Source: Halogeometricum sp. S1BR25-6 (GTDB lineage: Archaea; Halobacteriota; Halobacteria; Halobacteriales; Haloferacaceae). From it: 64,000 nucleotides of DNA. The stretch is taken from NCBI RefSeq assembly GCF_031624495.1, contig NZ_JAMQOP010000004.1, positions 372,001-436,000 on the forward strand, read 5' to 3'. The position numbers and the translations under genes are program-made. The notes below the pieces were generated by a model, which was not told where the DNA came from, ran no database searches, and was given only the letters and a program-made list of their open reading frames with translations. Below, piece after piece: positions 43,097-52,090 of this stretch. Positions within the stretch are counted from its first letter, which is position 1, and every line of letters starts with the position of its first letter.

Positions 43097-44713
43097 ATGA
43101 GCGAGCCGAATCTAGACGAGTTCATCTCTCGGCGGTCGACCGTGTACGGTCGGTCCGGCGTGGTGGCGACGAGCCAACCGTTGGCCGCGCAGGCGGGTAT
43201 CGAGACGCTCCGCGACGGCGGGAACGCCTTCGACGCGGCCGTCGCGACGGCGGCCGCGCTAAACGTCGTCGAACCCACGTCGACGGGCCTCGGCGGCGAC
43301 GTGTTCGCCCTCTATCGCACCGCCGACGGCGACGTGGGCGCGATGCGTTCGTGCGGCGGCGCGCCCAGCGGTGCGACCCGAGAGCGCGTCCGCGAAGCGG
43401 TCGCCGACGAGGGTGAAGCGCCCGAAGAGGCGGAGATGCCCATGCGAGGGCCGCACACCGTGACCGTTCCGGGAACGGCGCGCGGGTGGGAGGCGACGAC
43501 GCGCGAACTCGGACGGCTGAGTCTGGGCGAGAACCTCCGGCCGGCGATTCGGTACGCCACCGAGGGCTACCCGGTGACGGAAGTCGTCGCGGCGCAGTGG
43601 AAACACGGCGACGACCTGTTCACCGACGAGCACGCCCGAGAGGCGTTCCTGCCGGGGGACCGACCGCCGACGGTCGGCGAGACGGTGGCGCTCCCCCGAC
43701 TCGGTCGGTCGATGGAGACCATCGCCGAGGAGGGCGCCGATGCCGTCTACGAGGGGGAAATCGCCGAGGCCATCGCCGAGGAGGTGCAGTCGAAGGGCGG
43801 GTTCATGACCGTCGAGGACCTCGCCGCCTTCGAACCGGAGTTTCTCGACCCCGTGAGCACGACGTACCGGGGAACGGAGGTGTACGAACTCCCGCCGAAC
43901 AACCAGGGACTCATCGCCCTGGAGGCGCTCAACATCGCCGAGGAGATAGCCGCCGGAGACGCCGACTACGACTCCGCGGACCGTATCCACTACTTCGGCG
44001 AGGCGATGAAGCGGGCGTTCCACGACGGTCACCGCTACATCACCGACCCCGAGTACGAGGAGGTGCCGCCGCTGGCCTCGAAGGAGTACGCTCGTCAGCG
44101 CGCGGCCGACATCACCGACGAACCGAGCGACGTCTCCTTCGGCGTGCCGGACGCACACGCGGAGGACGCCGACACGGTCCTACTCTGCGTCGCCGACGAC
44201 GAGGGCAACGTCGTCTCCTACATCAACTCTCGGTTCGCCGGGTTCGGGTCGGGCGTCGTCGCCGGCGACACCGGCATCGCCCTCCAAAACCGGGGGGCGT
44301 CGTTCTCGTTGGACGACGACCACCCCAATCGATTAGCGCCGGGAAAGCGGCCGTTCCACACGCTCGTCCCCGCTCTCGCGAAGTTCGGCGAGGACGACTG
44401 GGCGGCGTTCGGCGTCATGGGCGGGTACATGCAACCGCAGGGGCACGTGCAGGTGATATCCAACATCGTTGACTACGACATGCCGATTCAGGCGGCGCTG
44501 GACGCCCCGCGGTGGCGTTACCGCGAGGGCGGCGACTTGGCGCTCGAACCAGCGCTGGCCGGGTCGGTCGGCGCGACGCTGAACCGGCGGGGCCACGACG
44601 TGTCGCTCCTCCACACGGGGATGTTCGGGGGCGCACAACTCGTCCGGAACGACGGCGGCACGCTCTCGGGGGCGACCGAACCGCGGAAGGACGGCCACGT
44701 CGGGACGTACTGA
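43097..44713 (+). CDS. ggt: Gamma-glutamyltransferase family protein, 538 aa
   Basis: The early RSGVVATSQPLAAQAGIETL and GGNAFDAAVATAAALNVVEP with GLGGDVFALY are typical. The autoprocessing Thr360 is in EDADTVLLCVADDEGNVVSY, aligning with the Thr nucleophile of GGT, and FAGFGSGVVAGDTGIALQNRG plus GGYMQPQGHVQVISNIVDYD complete the small subunit. No signal peptide is seen, so the enzyme is probably cytoplasmic. Haloarchaea use gamma-glutamylcysteine as thiol, a possible substrate; acylase-type activity is also possible in this family. Confidence 0.88.
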   Translation: MSEPNLDEFISRRSTVYGRSGVVATSQPLAAQAGIETLRDGGNAFDAAVATAAALNVVEPTSTGLGGDVFALYRTADGDVGAMRSCGGAPSGATRERVREAVADEGEAPEEAEMPMRGPHTVTVPGTARGWEATTRELGRLSLGENLRPAIRYATEGYPVTEVVAAQWKHGDDLFTDEHAREAFLPGDRPPTVGETVALPRLGRSMETIAEEGADAVYEGEIAEAIAEEVQSKGGFMTVEDLAAFEPEFLDPVSTTYRGTEVYELPPNNQGLIALEALNIAEEIAAGDADYDSADRIHYFGEAMKRAFHDGHRYITDPEYEEVPPLASKEYARQRAADITDEPSDVSFGVPDAHAEDADTVLLCVADDEGNVVSYINSRFAGFGSGVVAGDTGIALQNRGASFSLDDDHPNRLAPGKRPFHTLVPALAKFGEDDWAAFGVMGGYMQPQGHVQVISNIVDYDMPIQAALDAPRWRYREGGDLALEPALAGSVGATLNRRGHDVSLLHTGMFGGAQLVRNDGGTLSGATEPRKDGHVGTY

Positions 44714-44770
44714 CGGGACGGCGCTGACCCGAGACGCATCCGACGAACCGCCCCGGTCGTTTCCAATCCG

Positions 44771-44790
44771 GCAAAACTAGTTCGACTGTC
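44771..44790. promoter_or_regulatory. Conserved GCAAAACTAG-N5-CTGTC element, copy 2
   Basis: Same 10-mer, spacing and 5-mer as at 40390-40409, in the gap between ggt and the PPOX-type gene. It is followed by a purine-rich stretch (GAGAAAAGACATCCAG) resembling other intergenic purine tracts in the window. Confidence 0.4.
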
Positions 44791-44911
44791 CCTTCCGGTT
44801 TTGTGAGAAAAGACATCCAGAATATCCAAGATGCCTAAGGTACCCAAGATTCGATGACCACGAGGCGCGCACTCGGATTGATACCGCGGGACAGCGTAGT
44901 CTCAGATACGT

Positions 44912-45358
44912 ATGGACCGCATTGAGTATGTGTACACGTTCGGGATGAGCGACGACGAGGTAGACGAACGGCTTCGGTCGGAGTCGGCGGGCGTGCTGTC
45001 GCTGGCCGACGACGGCGCCGCGTACGGGATACCCGTCTCCCACTACTACGACGGCGACTCGCTGCTGTTCCGCCTCTCCGACGACGACGACGACAGCAGG
45101 AAACTCGACGTCGCGGAGGCGACGACGGAGGCGTCGTTCGTCCTCTTCGACGCCGACGGTCCGGACCTCTCGTGGAGCGTCGTCGTGACCGGGTCGCTCC
45201 GGCGACTCTCCGAAGAAGAGCAAGCGGCGTACGACGCCACCGAACTCAACGAACGGTTCGGTCCGCTCCGGGTGTTCGACGAGAACGTCGACGAAATCGA
45301 CCTCGTGCTCTACGAGATGGAGATTTCCTCTCTCCTGGGTCGTCGCACCGACGAGTAG
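44912..45358 (+). CDS. Pyridoxamine-5'-phosphate-oxidase-fold (FMN-binding) protein, 148 aa
   Basis: Split-barrel flavin-binding fold: SESAGVLSLADDGAAYGIPV, then SHYYDGDSLLFRLSDDDDDS, EASFVLFDADGPDLSWSVVV and TGSLRRLSEEEQ. These match small haloarchaeal PPOX-family proteins that bind FMN or F420-like cofactors. The active partner is unknown. The ATG at 44912 (MDRIEYVYTFGMS) is standard for the group. Confidence 0.8.
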   Translation: MDRIEYVYTFGMSDDEVDERLRSESAGVLSLADDGAAYGIPVSHYYDGDSLLFRLSDDDDDSRKLDVAEATTEASFVLFDADGPDLSWSVVVTGSLRRLSEEEQAAYDATELNERFGPLRVFDENVDEIDLVLYEMEISSLLGRRTDE

Positions 45359-45521
45359 AGACGGTTCGTCCAGGAGTGATATCAAAACCAGCAAAGACAG
45401 AAAAGACAGATGGGATGGAAAAGATAGAAGGGTCGTCTTTTCTACTCTACTACGTATCGGTAAATACCGACTATAGCGAAGCGGAATTAAAGATAATACG
45501 ACGGGAGCGAGAGCCCGAGTC

Positions 45522-47129
45522 ATGGGAGAAACTGCGACGGTCGTCGACGTCGTCGACGGCGACACCATCGATGTCCGCCTCGACGACGGAAGCGAAGAGC
45601 GCGTTCGAATCATCGGGATAGATACCCCCGAGACGACGGATAACGCCGATGCGGAGCGCCGCGCGGAATGGGAAGGAATCGAGGACCTCTCGTACCTCGG
45701 GCGCTGGGGGGACAGAGCCAGCGAGTTCGCGAAGCGGGAGTTGACGGACGCGACGGTCGAACTCGAAGCGGACGCGAACGAACCCGACCGGGGAAGTTTC
45801 GGACGACTCCTCCGCTACGTACGCTACGACCGAAGCGGCGAGGAGGACGAAGGCGGAGAGGGGAGCGACTCCGCGTCCGGCGACGCGTCGACGGTGTACA
45901 ACCGAGCGGCGGTGGCGGAGGGGTACGCCCGAGTGTACGACTCCGGGTTCGCCCGCCACGACGACTACCTCGACCGGGAGCGCTCCGCCCGCGAGGGACG
46001 CACGCGCGTGTGGAAGCGCAGCGACCCCTCGCAGTCGCCCGAAGTGAGGGACAGGGAGGTTGAGCGACTGTTCGTTCCGGAGGCGGCGAGCGTCCGGACG
46101 GCGTCGGGAGCCGTTCCCGACGACAGAGTTCCCGTGTTCGCCTCGCCGTCCGCAACGCGGGAGGGCGGGGAGGTGAGTTACGGGGACCGGATACCCCTCG
46201 TCGCCGTGGACGGAGAGGCGCGAGTGGCGATGGTCGGCGGTCCCCTCCTCGACGAACGCTACGAAGAAGCGGAGGGGTTCGAGGCGGACACCAGTCGCTT
46301 CGGCAACTACCCGTTCGCGACGAACGTCCTCGTGTTCCTCTCGAAGGGGTCCGAACGACCCGAACGCGTCGTCGTCGACGGCGGCCACGGGCAGTTCAAC
46401 GCCGAGTACGCCCTCTCCTGTGAAGATATGGCCTACTATCTCAGATTTCTGGAGGGACAGGACGCGGCGCTCGTCCAGCAGAACGACTTGGCGGACGGAA
46501 TCGACGGCGATGCGCTGATCGTGTGCGCGCCCGCCGCGGCGTACGGCGACTCGGAACTGTCCGCGTTCCGGTCGTTCGTCGAGGGCGGCGGGGTGGTCCT
46601 CCTCCTCGGTCACGGCGCCGAGGGGATGCCCGCGGACGCGCGGGAGAACCTGAACGCCCTCGCCGAGGCCCTCGGGTCGGACCTGCGGTTGGGCGACGAC
46701 CGAGTCGTGGACGCGGAGTCGAATTTGAACGACGACGAGACGCTCCCCCGCACGTCGAACTTCGAGGACTCGTTCGACCTGTTCGGTCCCGTGACGCCCG
46801 ACGGGTCGACGGGTCCGTCGCTGAGCGTGGTCGGCGTCGACCCGTCCGGGGCGGAAGGCGGCGCCGGCGAGTCCATCTCGCTCGCGAACGAGGGCGACGC
46901 CCCGGTGGACCTCTCGGGGTGGGCGGTGGCCGACGAGGCCGGGCACGAGTACGAGTTCCCCGAGGGGACAGTCGTTCCCGCGGGTGCGACCGTCCATCTC
47001 CTCACGGGCGAGGGCGACGACGAAGTGACGGTCCACTGGGGGAGAGAACGGAGCGTCTGGAACGACGACGGCGACACCGTCTCCGTGTACGACGAGGCTG
47101 GTGACCTCGTGGCGGAACGTTCCTACTGA
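45522..47129 (+). CDS. Thermonuclease (SNase) - lamin-tail domain protein, 535 aa
   Basis: Residues 1-165 form an SNase domain: TVVDVVDGDTIDVRLDDGSE, then RIIGIDTPET, GRLLRYVRYD and YNRAAVAEGYARVYDSGFAR with the Arg/Asp/Glu active-site positions. Residues 190-420 resemble a GATase-like/DUF4350-type domain (VVVDGGHGQFN, LIVCAPAAAYGDSELSAFRS, FVEGGGVVLLLGH). Residues 425-535 form a lamin-tail-like Ig domain (ISLANEGDAPVDLSGWAVAD, then TVVPAGATVHLLTGEGDD). The first residues MGETATVVDVV hold no secretion signal. Probable nuclease acting on DNA; where it acts is unclear. Confidence 0.75.
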   Translation: MGETATVVDVVDGDTIDVRLDDGSEERVRIIGIDTPETTDNADAERRAEWEGIEDLSYLGRWGDRASEFAKRELTDATVELEADANEPDRGSFGRLLRYVRYDRSGEEDEGGEGSDSASGDASTVYNRAAVAEGYARVYDSGFARHDDYLDRERSAREGRTRVWKRSDPSQSPEVRDREVERLFVPEAASVRTASGAVPDDRVPVFASPSATREGGEVSYGDRIPLVAVDGEARVAMVGGPLLDERYEEAEGFEADTSRFGNYPFATNVLVFLSKGSERPERVVVDGGHGQFNAEYALSCEDMAYYLRFLEGQDAALVQQNDLADGIDGDALIVCAPAAAYGDSELSAFRSFVEGGGVVLLLGHGAEGMPADARENLNALAEALGSDLRLGDDRVVDAESNLNDDETLPRTSNFEDSFDLFGPVTPDGSTGPSLSVVGVDPSGAEGGAGESISLANEGDAPVDLSGWAVADEAGHEYEFPEGTVVPAGATVHLLTGEGDDEVTVHWGRERSVWNDDGDTVSVYDEAGDLVAERSY

Positions 47130-47385
47130 CCGAACCGGCGATAGTGCGACTCGCACGCCGAATCTCGACCGTATCGGCGTCGCTCGAACCGATTCGCCTC
47201 GGCCGCCGCGACCGAGTCGAACGCTCGTCCGCTCGTCGTCCCTGCCACTCACCGCACTCCGCCGTCCGTTTTTTGACCCATCACGCCGCGTTCCGCCGCT
47301 AAGCTACCGAAACCGTCGGCCATGTTTATACTGTCCCGCGAGAGTCCTCCCCGTGAGAGTCTCCTCGCAGGCGACTCGAACCACC

Positions 47386-48048
47386 ATGAATCTCGACGAA
47401 TTTGTCAGCGCACACGCACCCGAAGAGGGCGGAGAGGCGTTTCAACTGGAGAACTCGAAACTGCTCGACGTCGCCGTCAGCGGCAGCGTCATGGCGAAGG
47501 CCGGGTCGATGGTTGGCTACACCGGAGACATCTCCTTCGAGCGGAAGTCCGAGGGAGGTCTCACCGGGATGCTGAAGAAGCGAGCCACCGGCGAGGGTAC
47601 CGTGATGATGCAGGCGACGGGCGAGGGCCACCTCTACCTCGCCGACCAGGGCAAGGAGGTGCAGATACTCGAACTGAGCGAGACCGACGAGATAAGCGTC
47701 AATGGCAACGACGTGCTCGCGTTCGAGGAGGGCGTCGACTGGGACATCAAGATGATGAACAGCATCGCGGGCGCCTCGTCCGGGGGACTGTTCAACGTCT
47801 ACCTGAAGGGTCCGGGCCACATCGCCATCACGACGCACGGCAAGCCGCTGGTCGTCCCGACGCCCGTCAGCACCGACCCCAACGCCACCGTCGCGTGGAG
47901 CAGCGACGTCTCGCCGAGCGCGAAGCGCGACATCAACATCAAAGGGTTACTCGGACGCTCCTCCGGGGAGACGTTCCAACTGGAGTTCGCACAGGAGGGC
48001 GGGTTCGTCGTCATCCAACCGTACGAGGAGTTCCAGCCCGGTCAGTAA
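47386..48048 (+). CDS. AIM24 / TIGR00266 family protein, 220 aa
   Basis: Beta-rich TIGR00266-type protein: FQLENSKLLDVAVSGSVMAK, then AGSMVGYTGDISFERKSEGG, VMMQATGEGHLYLADQGKEV, LAFEEGVDWDIKMMNSIAG, and GLFNVYLKGPGHIAITTHGK. Length equals the family norm. AIM24 in yeast mitochondria is linked to inner-membrane organisation; the prokaryotic role is unknown. Of the in-frame starts the ATG at 47386 fits the conserved N-terminus. Confidence 0.85.
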   Translation: MNLDEFVSAHAPEEGGEAFQLENSKLLDVAVSGSVMAKAGSMVGYTGDISFERKSEGGLTGMLKKRATGEGTVMMQATGEGHLYLADQGKEVQILELSETDEISVNGNDVLAFEEGVDWDIKMMNSIAGASSGGLFNVYLKGPGHIAITTHGKPLVVPTPVSTDPNATVAWSSDVSPSAKRDINIKGLLGRSSGETFQLEFAQEGGFVVIQPYEEFQPGQ

Positions 48049-48131
48049 TCGGCTCCAGAATCCGTTTTCTGGGGGAGCCTCCGAATCCACTCACCGCGTC
48101 GTCGCGAGTCCGGCGCGCGACCGTACACACG

Positions 48132-49754
48132 TCAGCGCCCTACTTTTTCGTCCGCCCGGTCCCGTTCACGGTCCTCCGCGCTCCGTTTCTCGGGGTCGCC
48201 GTAGCCGCCGCCGCCGGGCGTCCGGACGGTGACCGTCGTCCCCGCCGGCACGTCGCGGGTCGTCTTCGCGGGGAGCGGCGACCCGTCGAGGAGGTTCTCG
48301 CCCACCGCACCGTTCTCGCCGCCGGCGATGCCCCGCGGCGCGACACGGCGACGCTCGGTGAGCAGCGAGACGGTGGCGTCGGCCTCGACGGTGACCGAGC
48401 GGACGATGCCGAGTCCGCCGCGGTGCTCGCCGTCGCCGCCGCTGTTCGCGCGGAGGCCGTACTCCTCGACGTACAGCGGGTACTCCGCCTCCAGCGCCTC
48501 GACGGGCGTGTTGAGCGTGTTCGTCATCCCGACCTGCGCGCCGTCGGTGCCGTCGCCGCCGGCGCGGCCGCCGGACCCGCCCCCGATGGTCTCGTAGTAG
48601 GTGAAGCCCTCGGACCCGCCGACGCGGCTGCCGATAGTGAGGTTGTTCATCGTCCCCTGCCCCTGCGCGGGGACGCGGTCGGGGGCGGCGTCCGCGAGGG
48701 CGGTGAACACTACGTCGGTCACGCGCTGACTCGTCTCGACGTTGCCGCCAACGACGGCCGCGGGCGCGTTCGGGTTCAACAGCGACCCCTCGGGCACCGA
48801 GACCTCGATGGGGTCGTAGCAGCCCTGGTTCGGCGGTATCTCGGGGTCGGTCACGCAACGGACGACGAAGTAGACCGCGCTCTTGGCCACCGCCAGCGGC
48901 GCGTTGACGTTGCCGGGCACCTGCGGGGCGGTGCCCTCGAAGTCGAACGCGACGGTGCCGCCGTCCACCGTCGCCGTCACCTCGACGGGCACGTCCTCGT
49001 CGGTCAGTCCGTCACCTTCGAGCACGTCGCGGGCGTGGTACTCGCCCTCCGGCAGGTCGCGCAGTTCCGCGGCGACGCGCTCGCGCGAGTAGTCGATGAC
49101 CGCGTCGAACGCCGCAAGAATCCGCTCTCGGCCGTGTTCGGCCACGAGATCGGCGAGTCGCTCCTCGGCGCGGTCGTTCGCGGCTATCTGCGCACGGACG
49201 TCGGCGCGGCGTTCGCCGGGATTTCGGACGTTCGCCAGAATGAGCGACAGCACGTCGTCGTTCGTCTTCCCGCCCGACACTAACCGCACCGGCGGGAGGC
49301 GGAGACCCTCCTGGTATATCTCTCGCGCGCCCGCGGGCATGCTGCCCGGCGTCATTCCGCCCACGTCGGCGTGGTGGGCGCGGGAGACGGCGAATCCGAG
49401 AATCTCCCCGTTTATCGCCAGCGGCGACACCATCGTCACGTCTGGGAGGTGCGTACCGCCCTCGAAGGGGTCGTTCAGGACGAACACGTCGCCGGGTTCG
49501 GGGTCGTACTCCAGCACCGTCTCCACGGCCTCGGGCATCGCACCGAGGTGGACCGGGATGTGTTCGGCCTGCGCGACGAGGCGCCCGTCGGCGTCGAAAA
49601 GCGCCGTCGAGCAGTCGCGCCGCTCCTTGATGTTCGGCGAGTACGAGGAGGTGATGAGCACCTGTCCCATTTCCTCGGCGACGCTCTCGAACTGGTTGCG
49701 CACGATTTCGAGCATCACCGCGTCCACGCCCGCATTGGCGTCTGCGTCGCTCAC
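48132..49754 (-). CDS. hyuB: Hydantoinase B / 5-oxoprolinase B-type subunit, 540 aa
   Basis: Family signatures: MLEIVRNQFESVAEEMGQVL, SSYSPNIKERRDCSTALFDA, VLNDPFEGGTHLPDVTMVSP, and TPGSMPAGAREIYQEGLRLP, with a Gly-rich C-terminus (TVTVRTPGGGGYGDPEKR). HyuB works with HyuA in ATP-dependent opening of hydantoin or 5-oxoproline rings. The ATG overlaps the hyuA stop by 4 bases. Last gene of the uORF-hyuA-hyuB unit. Confidence 0.9.
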   Translation of the reverse strand: MSDADANAGVDAVMLEIVRNQFESVAEEMGQVLITSSYSPNIKERRDCSTALFDADGRLVAQAEHIPVHLGAMPEAVETVLEYDPEPGDVFVLNDPFEGGTHLPDVTMVSPLAINGEILGFAVSRAHHADVGGMTPGSMPAGAREIYQEGLRLPPVRLVSGGKTNDDVLSLILANVRNPGERRADVRAQIAANDRAEERLADLVAEHGRERILAAFDAVIDYSRERVAAELRDLPEGEYHARDVLEGDGLTDEDVPVEVTATVDGGTVAFDFEGTAPQVPGNVNAPLAVAKSAVYFVVRCVTDPEIPPNQGCYDPIEVSVPEGSLLNPNAPAAVVGGNVETSQRVTDVVFTALADAAPDRVPAQGQGTMNNLTIGSRVGGSEGFTYYETIGGGSGGRAGGDGTDGAQVGMTNTLNTPVEALEAEYPLYVEEYGLRANSGGDGEHRGGLGIVRSVTVEADATVSLLTERRRVAPRGIAGGENGAVGENLLDGSPLPAKTTRDVPAGTTVTVRTPGGGGYGDPEKRSAEDRERDRADEKVGR

Positions 49755-51760
49755 TGCCCCTCACCCCCTCGGGTCAGCGCGAGCGTTCCGTCGGCCCCGA
49801 CCGTTCCCCGCCACTCCGGCGGCACGACGACGGTGCTCTCCGGTTGTTCGAGGACGGCCGGGCCGGACACGTCGTCGCCGACGTCGAGTCCCTCGCGGGC
49901 GTACACCGGCGTCTCGCGGAAGCCGTCGTCGAAGAACGCCTCGCGAGTGTCCTTGCGCGCCTCGCCGGTGCTGCGGTAGGAGACGTCGACCGCACCGCGT
50001 TCGACGACGGAGGTGGCGCGGAGATTGACCAGTTCGACGGGGTCGGAGAGCCGATAACCGTAGGCGCTTTCGTGAGCCTCGTGAAACCGTTCCCCGACCG
50101 CCTCGGGGTCGAACGTCTCCCCGACCGGAACGGTGAGTTCGAAGCTCTGTCCGTCGTACCGGAGGTCGGCCGCGCGCGACACCGTCGCGTCCGCGGGCGT
50201 CTCCACGTCCGCGAGTACGTCGTCGCGGAGGCCGTCGTACGCGCCTTCGACGGTGTCGACGTCGACGCCGGCGAGCGAACTCCGGAGCGTCCGCACGGAG
50301 TCGTGCTTCTCGTCCGCCGCGAGCAGTCCGTACGCCGACAGGACGCCGCAGGCCCGCGGGACGACGACGGTACCGATGTCGAGGCCGTCGGCGAGGGCGG
50401 CGGCGTGCATGGGGCCGGCGCCGCCGAAGGCGACGAGACCGAACCGACGGGGGTCGTGGCCCCGTTCGACCGTCACCGAGCGAATCGCGCGCGCCATGTT
50501 GGCGTTGGCGACGCGGTAGACGCCGCGGGCGGCCGCCAACGCGTCGTCGAGGCCGGCCTCCTCGGCGAGGCCGGCGAGGGCGTCGTGGGCGGCGTCGCCG
50601 TCCAAGGAGAGTTCGCCGCCGAGCGCGGAACTGCCGCCGATGTAGCCGAGGACGACGTTCGCGTCGGTCACCGTGGGTTCGGTGCCGCCGCGGCCGTAGC
50701 AGGCCGGACCGGGGTCAGCGCCGGAGGAACGCGGCCCGACGCGGAGGGCGTTGCCCGCGTCGACCCACGCGATTGACCCGCCGCCAGCGCCGACGGTGTT
50801 CACGTCGACCATCGGCGTTCTGACCGGATGGCCGTTTATCTCGGCGTCCGTCGTACGCTCGGCCTCGCCGTCGCGGACGAGACTCACGTCGCTCGACGTG
50901 CCGCCCATGTCGAACGTGACGAGGCCGGCGAGGTCGCCCGCCGTCGCCGTCTCCGCGGCGCCGACGACGCCCGCCGCCGGGCCGGACATGGTGGTCGTCA
51001 CGGCGTGCTCTCGAACGGTCGAGGCGGACGCGAGGCCGCCGTTGGCCTGCATGATGCGGGGCGTGGGGACGCCCAACTCGGCCGCCCGCTCTTCGAGGCG
51101 TCCGACGTAGGCGTCGATGGCCGGCGTCACGTACGCGTCGACCGCGGTGGTGGAGGTGCGCTCGAACTCGCGGAACTCCGCGAGCACCTCGTGAGAGGCT
51201 GAAACGGAGACGTCGAGTTCCTCGCGGAGCACCTCGGCGACGGCGCGTTCGTTCTCGGGGTGTCGGTAGGCGTGGAGCAGGGAGACGGCGACGCTCTCGG
51301 CCCCGCACGCCCGAATCTCCGCGGCGAGGTCTCTAATCTCACTCTCGTCGACCGGTGTCTCGATACCGTCCTCGGTCGCCCGTTCGGTCACCTCGAAGCG
51401 GCGGCGACGGGGTACGAGCGGCGCGGGCCGTTCGGCGGTCAGGTCGTAGAGGTCGGGGCGGTCCTGCCGTCCGATTTCGAGGACGTCGCGGAAGCCGTCG
51501 GTGGTGACGAGCGCCGTCTCTGCACCGCTCTCCTCCAAGAGCGCGTTGACCGAGACGGTCATCGCGTGCGTGAAGGCGTCCACCTCACCGGGGGCGATGC
51601 CAGCCTCCGCGCAGGCCTTCTCGATACCGTCGACGACGCCGACGCTCTGGTCGTCGGTGCTCGGTACCTTCGCGGTCACGAGTCGGTCCTCGGGGGTCAG
51701 AAGCGCTACGTCCGTGAACGTCCCACCCACGTCGACGCCGACGCGCGTTCCGTCGGCCAT
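49751..51760 (-). CDS. hyuA: Hydantoinase A / 5-oxoprolinase A-type subunit, 669 aa
   Basis: Starts with the ASKHA nucleotide-binding motif VGVDVGGTFTDVALL; further RILQ-type helix PRIMQANGGLASASTV, the phosphate-2 loop MSGPAAGVVGAAETATAGDL followed by FDMGGTSSDVSLV, and VNTVGAGGGSIAWVDAGNAL. The C-terminal part (DLRYDGQSFELTVPVG, PAVLEQPESTVVVPPEWRGT) is standard. It couples ATP hydrolysis to ring opening; whether hydantoin, 5-oxoproline or acetone is the substrate cannot be told. With ggt nearby, 5-oxoproline recycling is plausible. Confidence 0.9.
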   Translation of the reverse strand: MADGTRVGVDVGGTFTDVALLTPEDRLVTAKVPSTDDQSVGVVDGIEKACAEAGIAPGEVDAFTHAMTVSVNALLEESGAETALVTTDGFRDVLEIGRQDRPDLYDLTAERPAPLVPRRRRFEVTERATEDGIETPVDESEIRDLAAEIRACGAESVAVSLLHAYRHPENERAVAEVLREELDVSVSASHEVLAEFREFERTSTTAVDAYVTPAIDAYVGRLEERAAELGVPTPRIMQANGGLASASTVREHAVTTTMSGPAAGVVGAAETATAGDLAGLVTFDMGGTSSDVSLVRDGEAERTTDAEINGHPVRTPMVDVNTVGAGGGSIAWVDAGNALRVGPRSSGADPGPACYGRGGTEPTVTDANVVLGYIGGSSALGGELSLDGDAAHDALAGLAEEAGLDDALAAARGVYRVANANMARAIRSVTVERGHDPRRFGLVAFGGAGPMHAAALADGLDIGTVVVPRACGVLSAYGLLAADEKHDSVRTLRSSLAGVDVDTVEGAYDGLRDDVLADVETPADATVSRAADLRYDGQSFELTVPVGETFDPEAVGERFHEAHESAYGYRLSDPVELVNLRATSVVERGAVDVSYRSTGEARKDTREAFFDDGFRETPVYAREGLDVGDDVSGPAVLEQPESTVVVPPEWRGTVGADGTLALTRGGEGQ

Positions 51761-51961
51761 TCAGAACACCCCCGGACGGAACGCTCGGTGGAGGGAGTTC
51801 GGAGTCGCCGCGACGTCCGTCGCCCTCGACAAGTTCGCCGCGGCGAGGACGAAGGTTTCGCGGGCGCGTTTGCGCCGCGGTTTCTCGGTGAGGCCGGTCG
51901 GACTGCCGGGTACGACTCGGGCGTCCGCGTCGAAGAAGGCGGTGACGGGATTCGCGACCAT
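51761..51961 (-). CDS. 66-residue ORF abutting hyuA
   Basis: This ORF ends in TGA at 51761-51763, directly followed by the hyuA ATG. Its own ATG (51961) sits about 25 bases downstream of a TATA-like CGTATAAGG, so it would be the first cistron of a leaderless hyuA mRNA. Third positions are mostly G or C. The product is basic in the middle: NPVTAFFDADARVVPGSPTG, then EKPRRKRARETFVLAAANLS. No domain is recognised; it may be a real small protein or a translational leader. Confidence 0.5.
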   Translation of the reverse strand: MVANPVTAFFDADARVVPGSPTGLTEKPRRKRARETFVLAAANLSRATDVAATPNSLHRAFRPGVF

Positions 51962-51981
51962 AGGCCCCACAGACGGAGGAG

Positions 51982-51990
51982 CCTTATACG
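51982..51990 (-). promoter_or_regulatory. TATA-like promoter of the hyuA unit
   Basis: CGTATAAGG on the minus strand, centred about 25 bases before the ATG of the 66-residue ORF and about 226 bases before the hyuA ATG. Confidence 0.5.
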
Positions 51991-52029
51991 GTTTACAGAG
52001 CGAGTGAGAACGAACTCCAACACAAGACA

Positions 52030-52069
52030 GCAAAACTGTGAAAACCGTCTTTGTCGGAAAGTATAAGTT
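52030..52069 (+). promoter_or_regulatory. parA promoter region
   Basis: TATA-like GTATAAGTT at 52061-52069 is centred 26 bases before the parA ATG. Upstream, GCAAAACT (52030-52037) with GTC 9 bases further on is a partial copy of the element seen twice elsewhere in the window. Confidence 0.5.
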
Positions 52070-52090
52070 TTGACGGAAAAGCCGTGTCGT

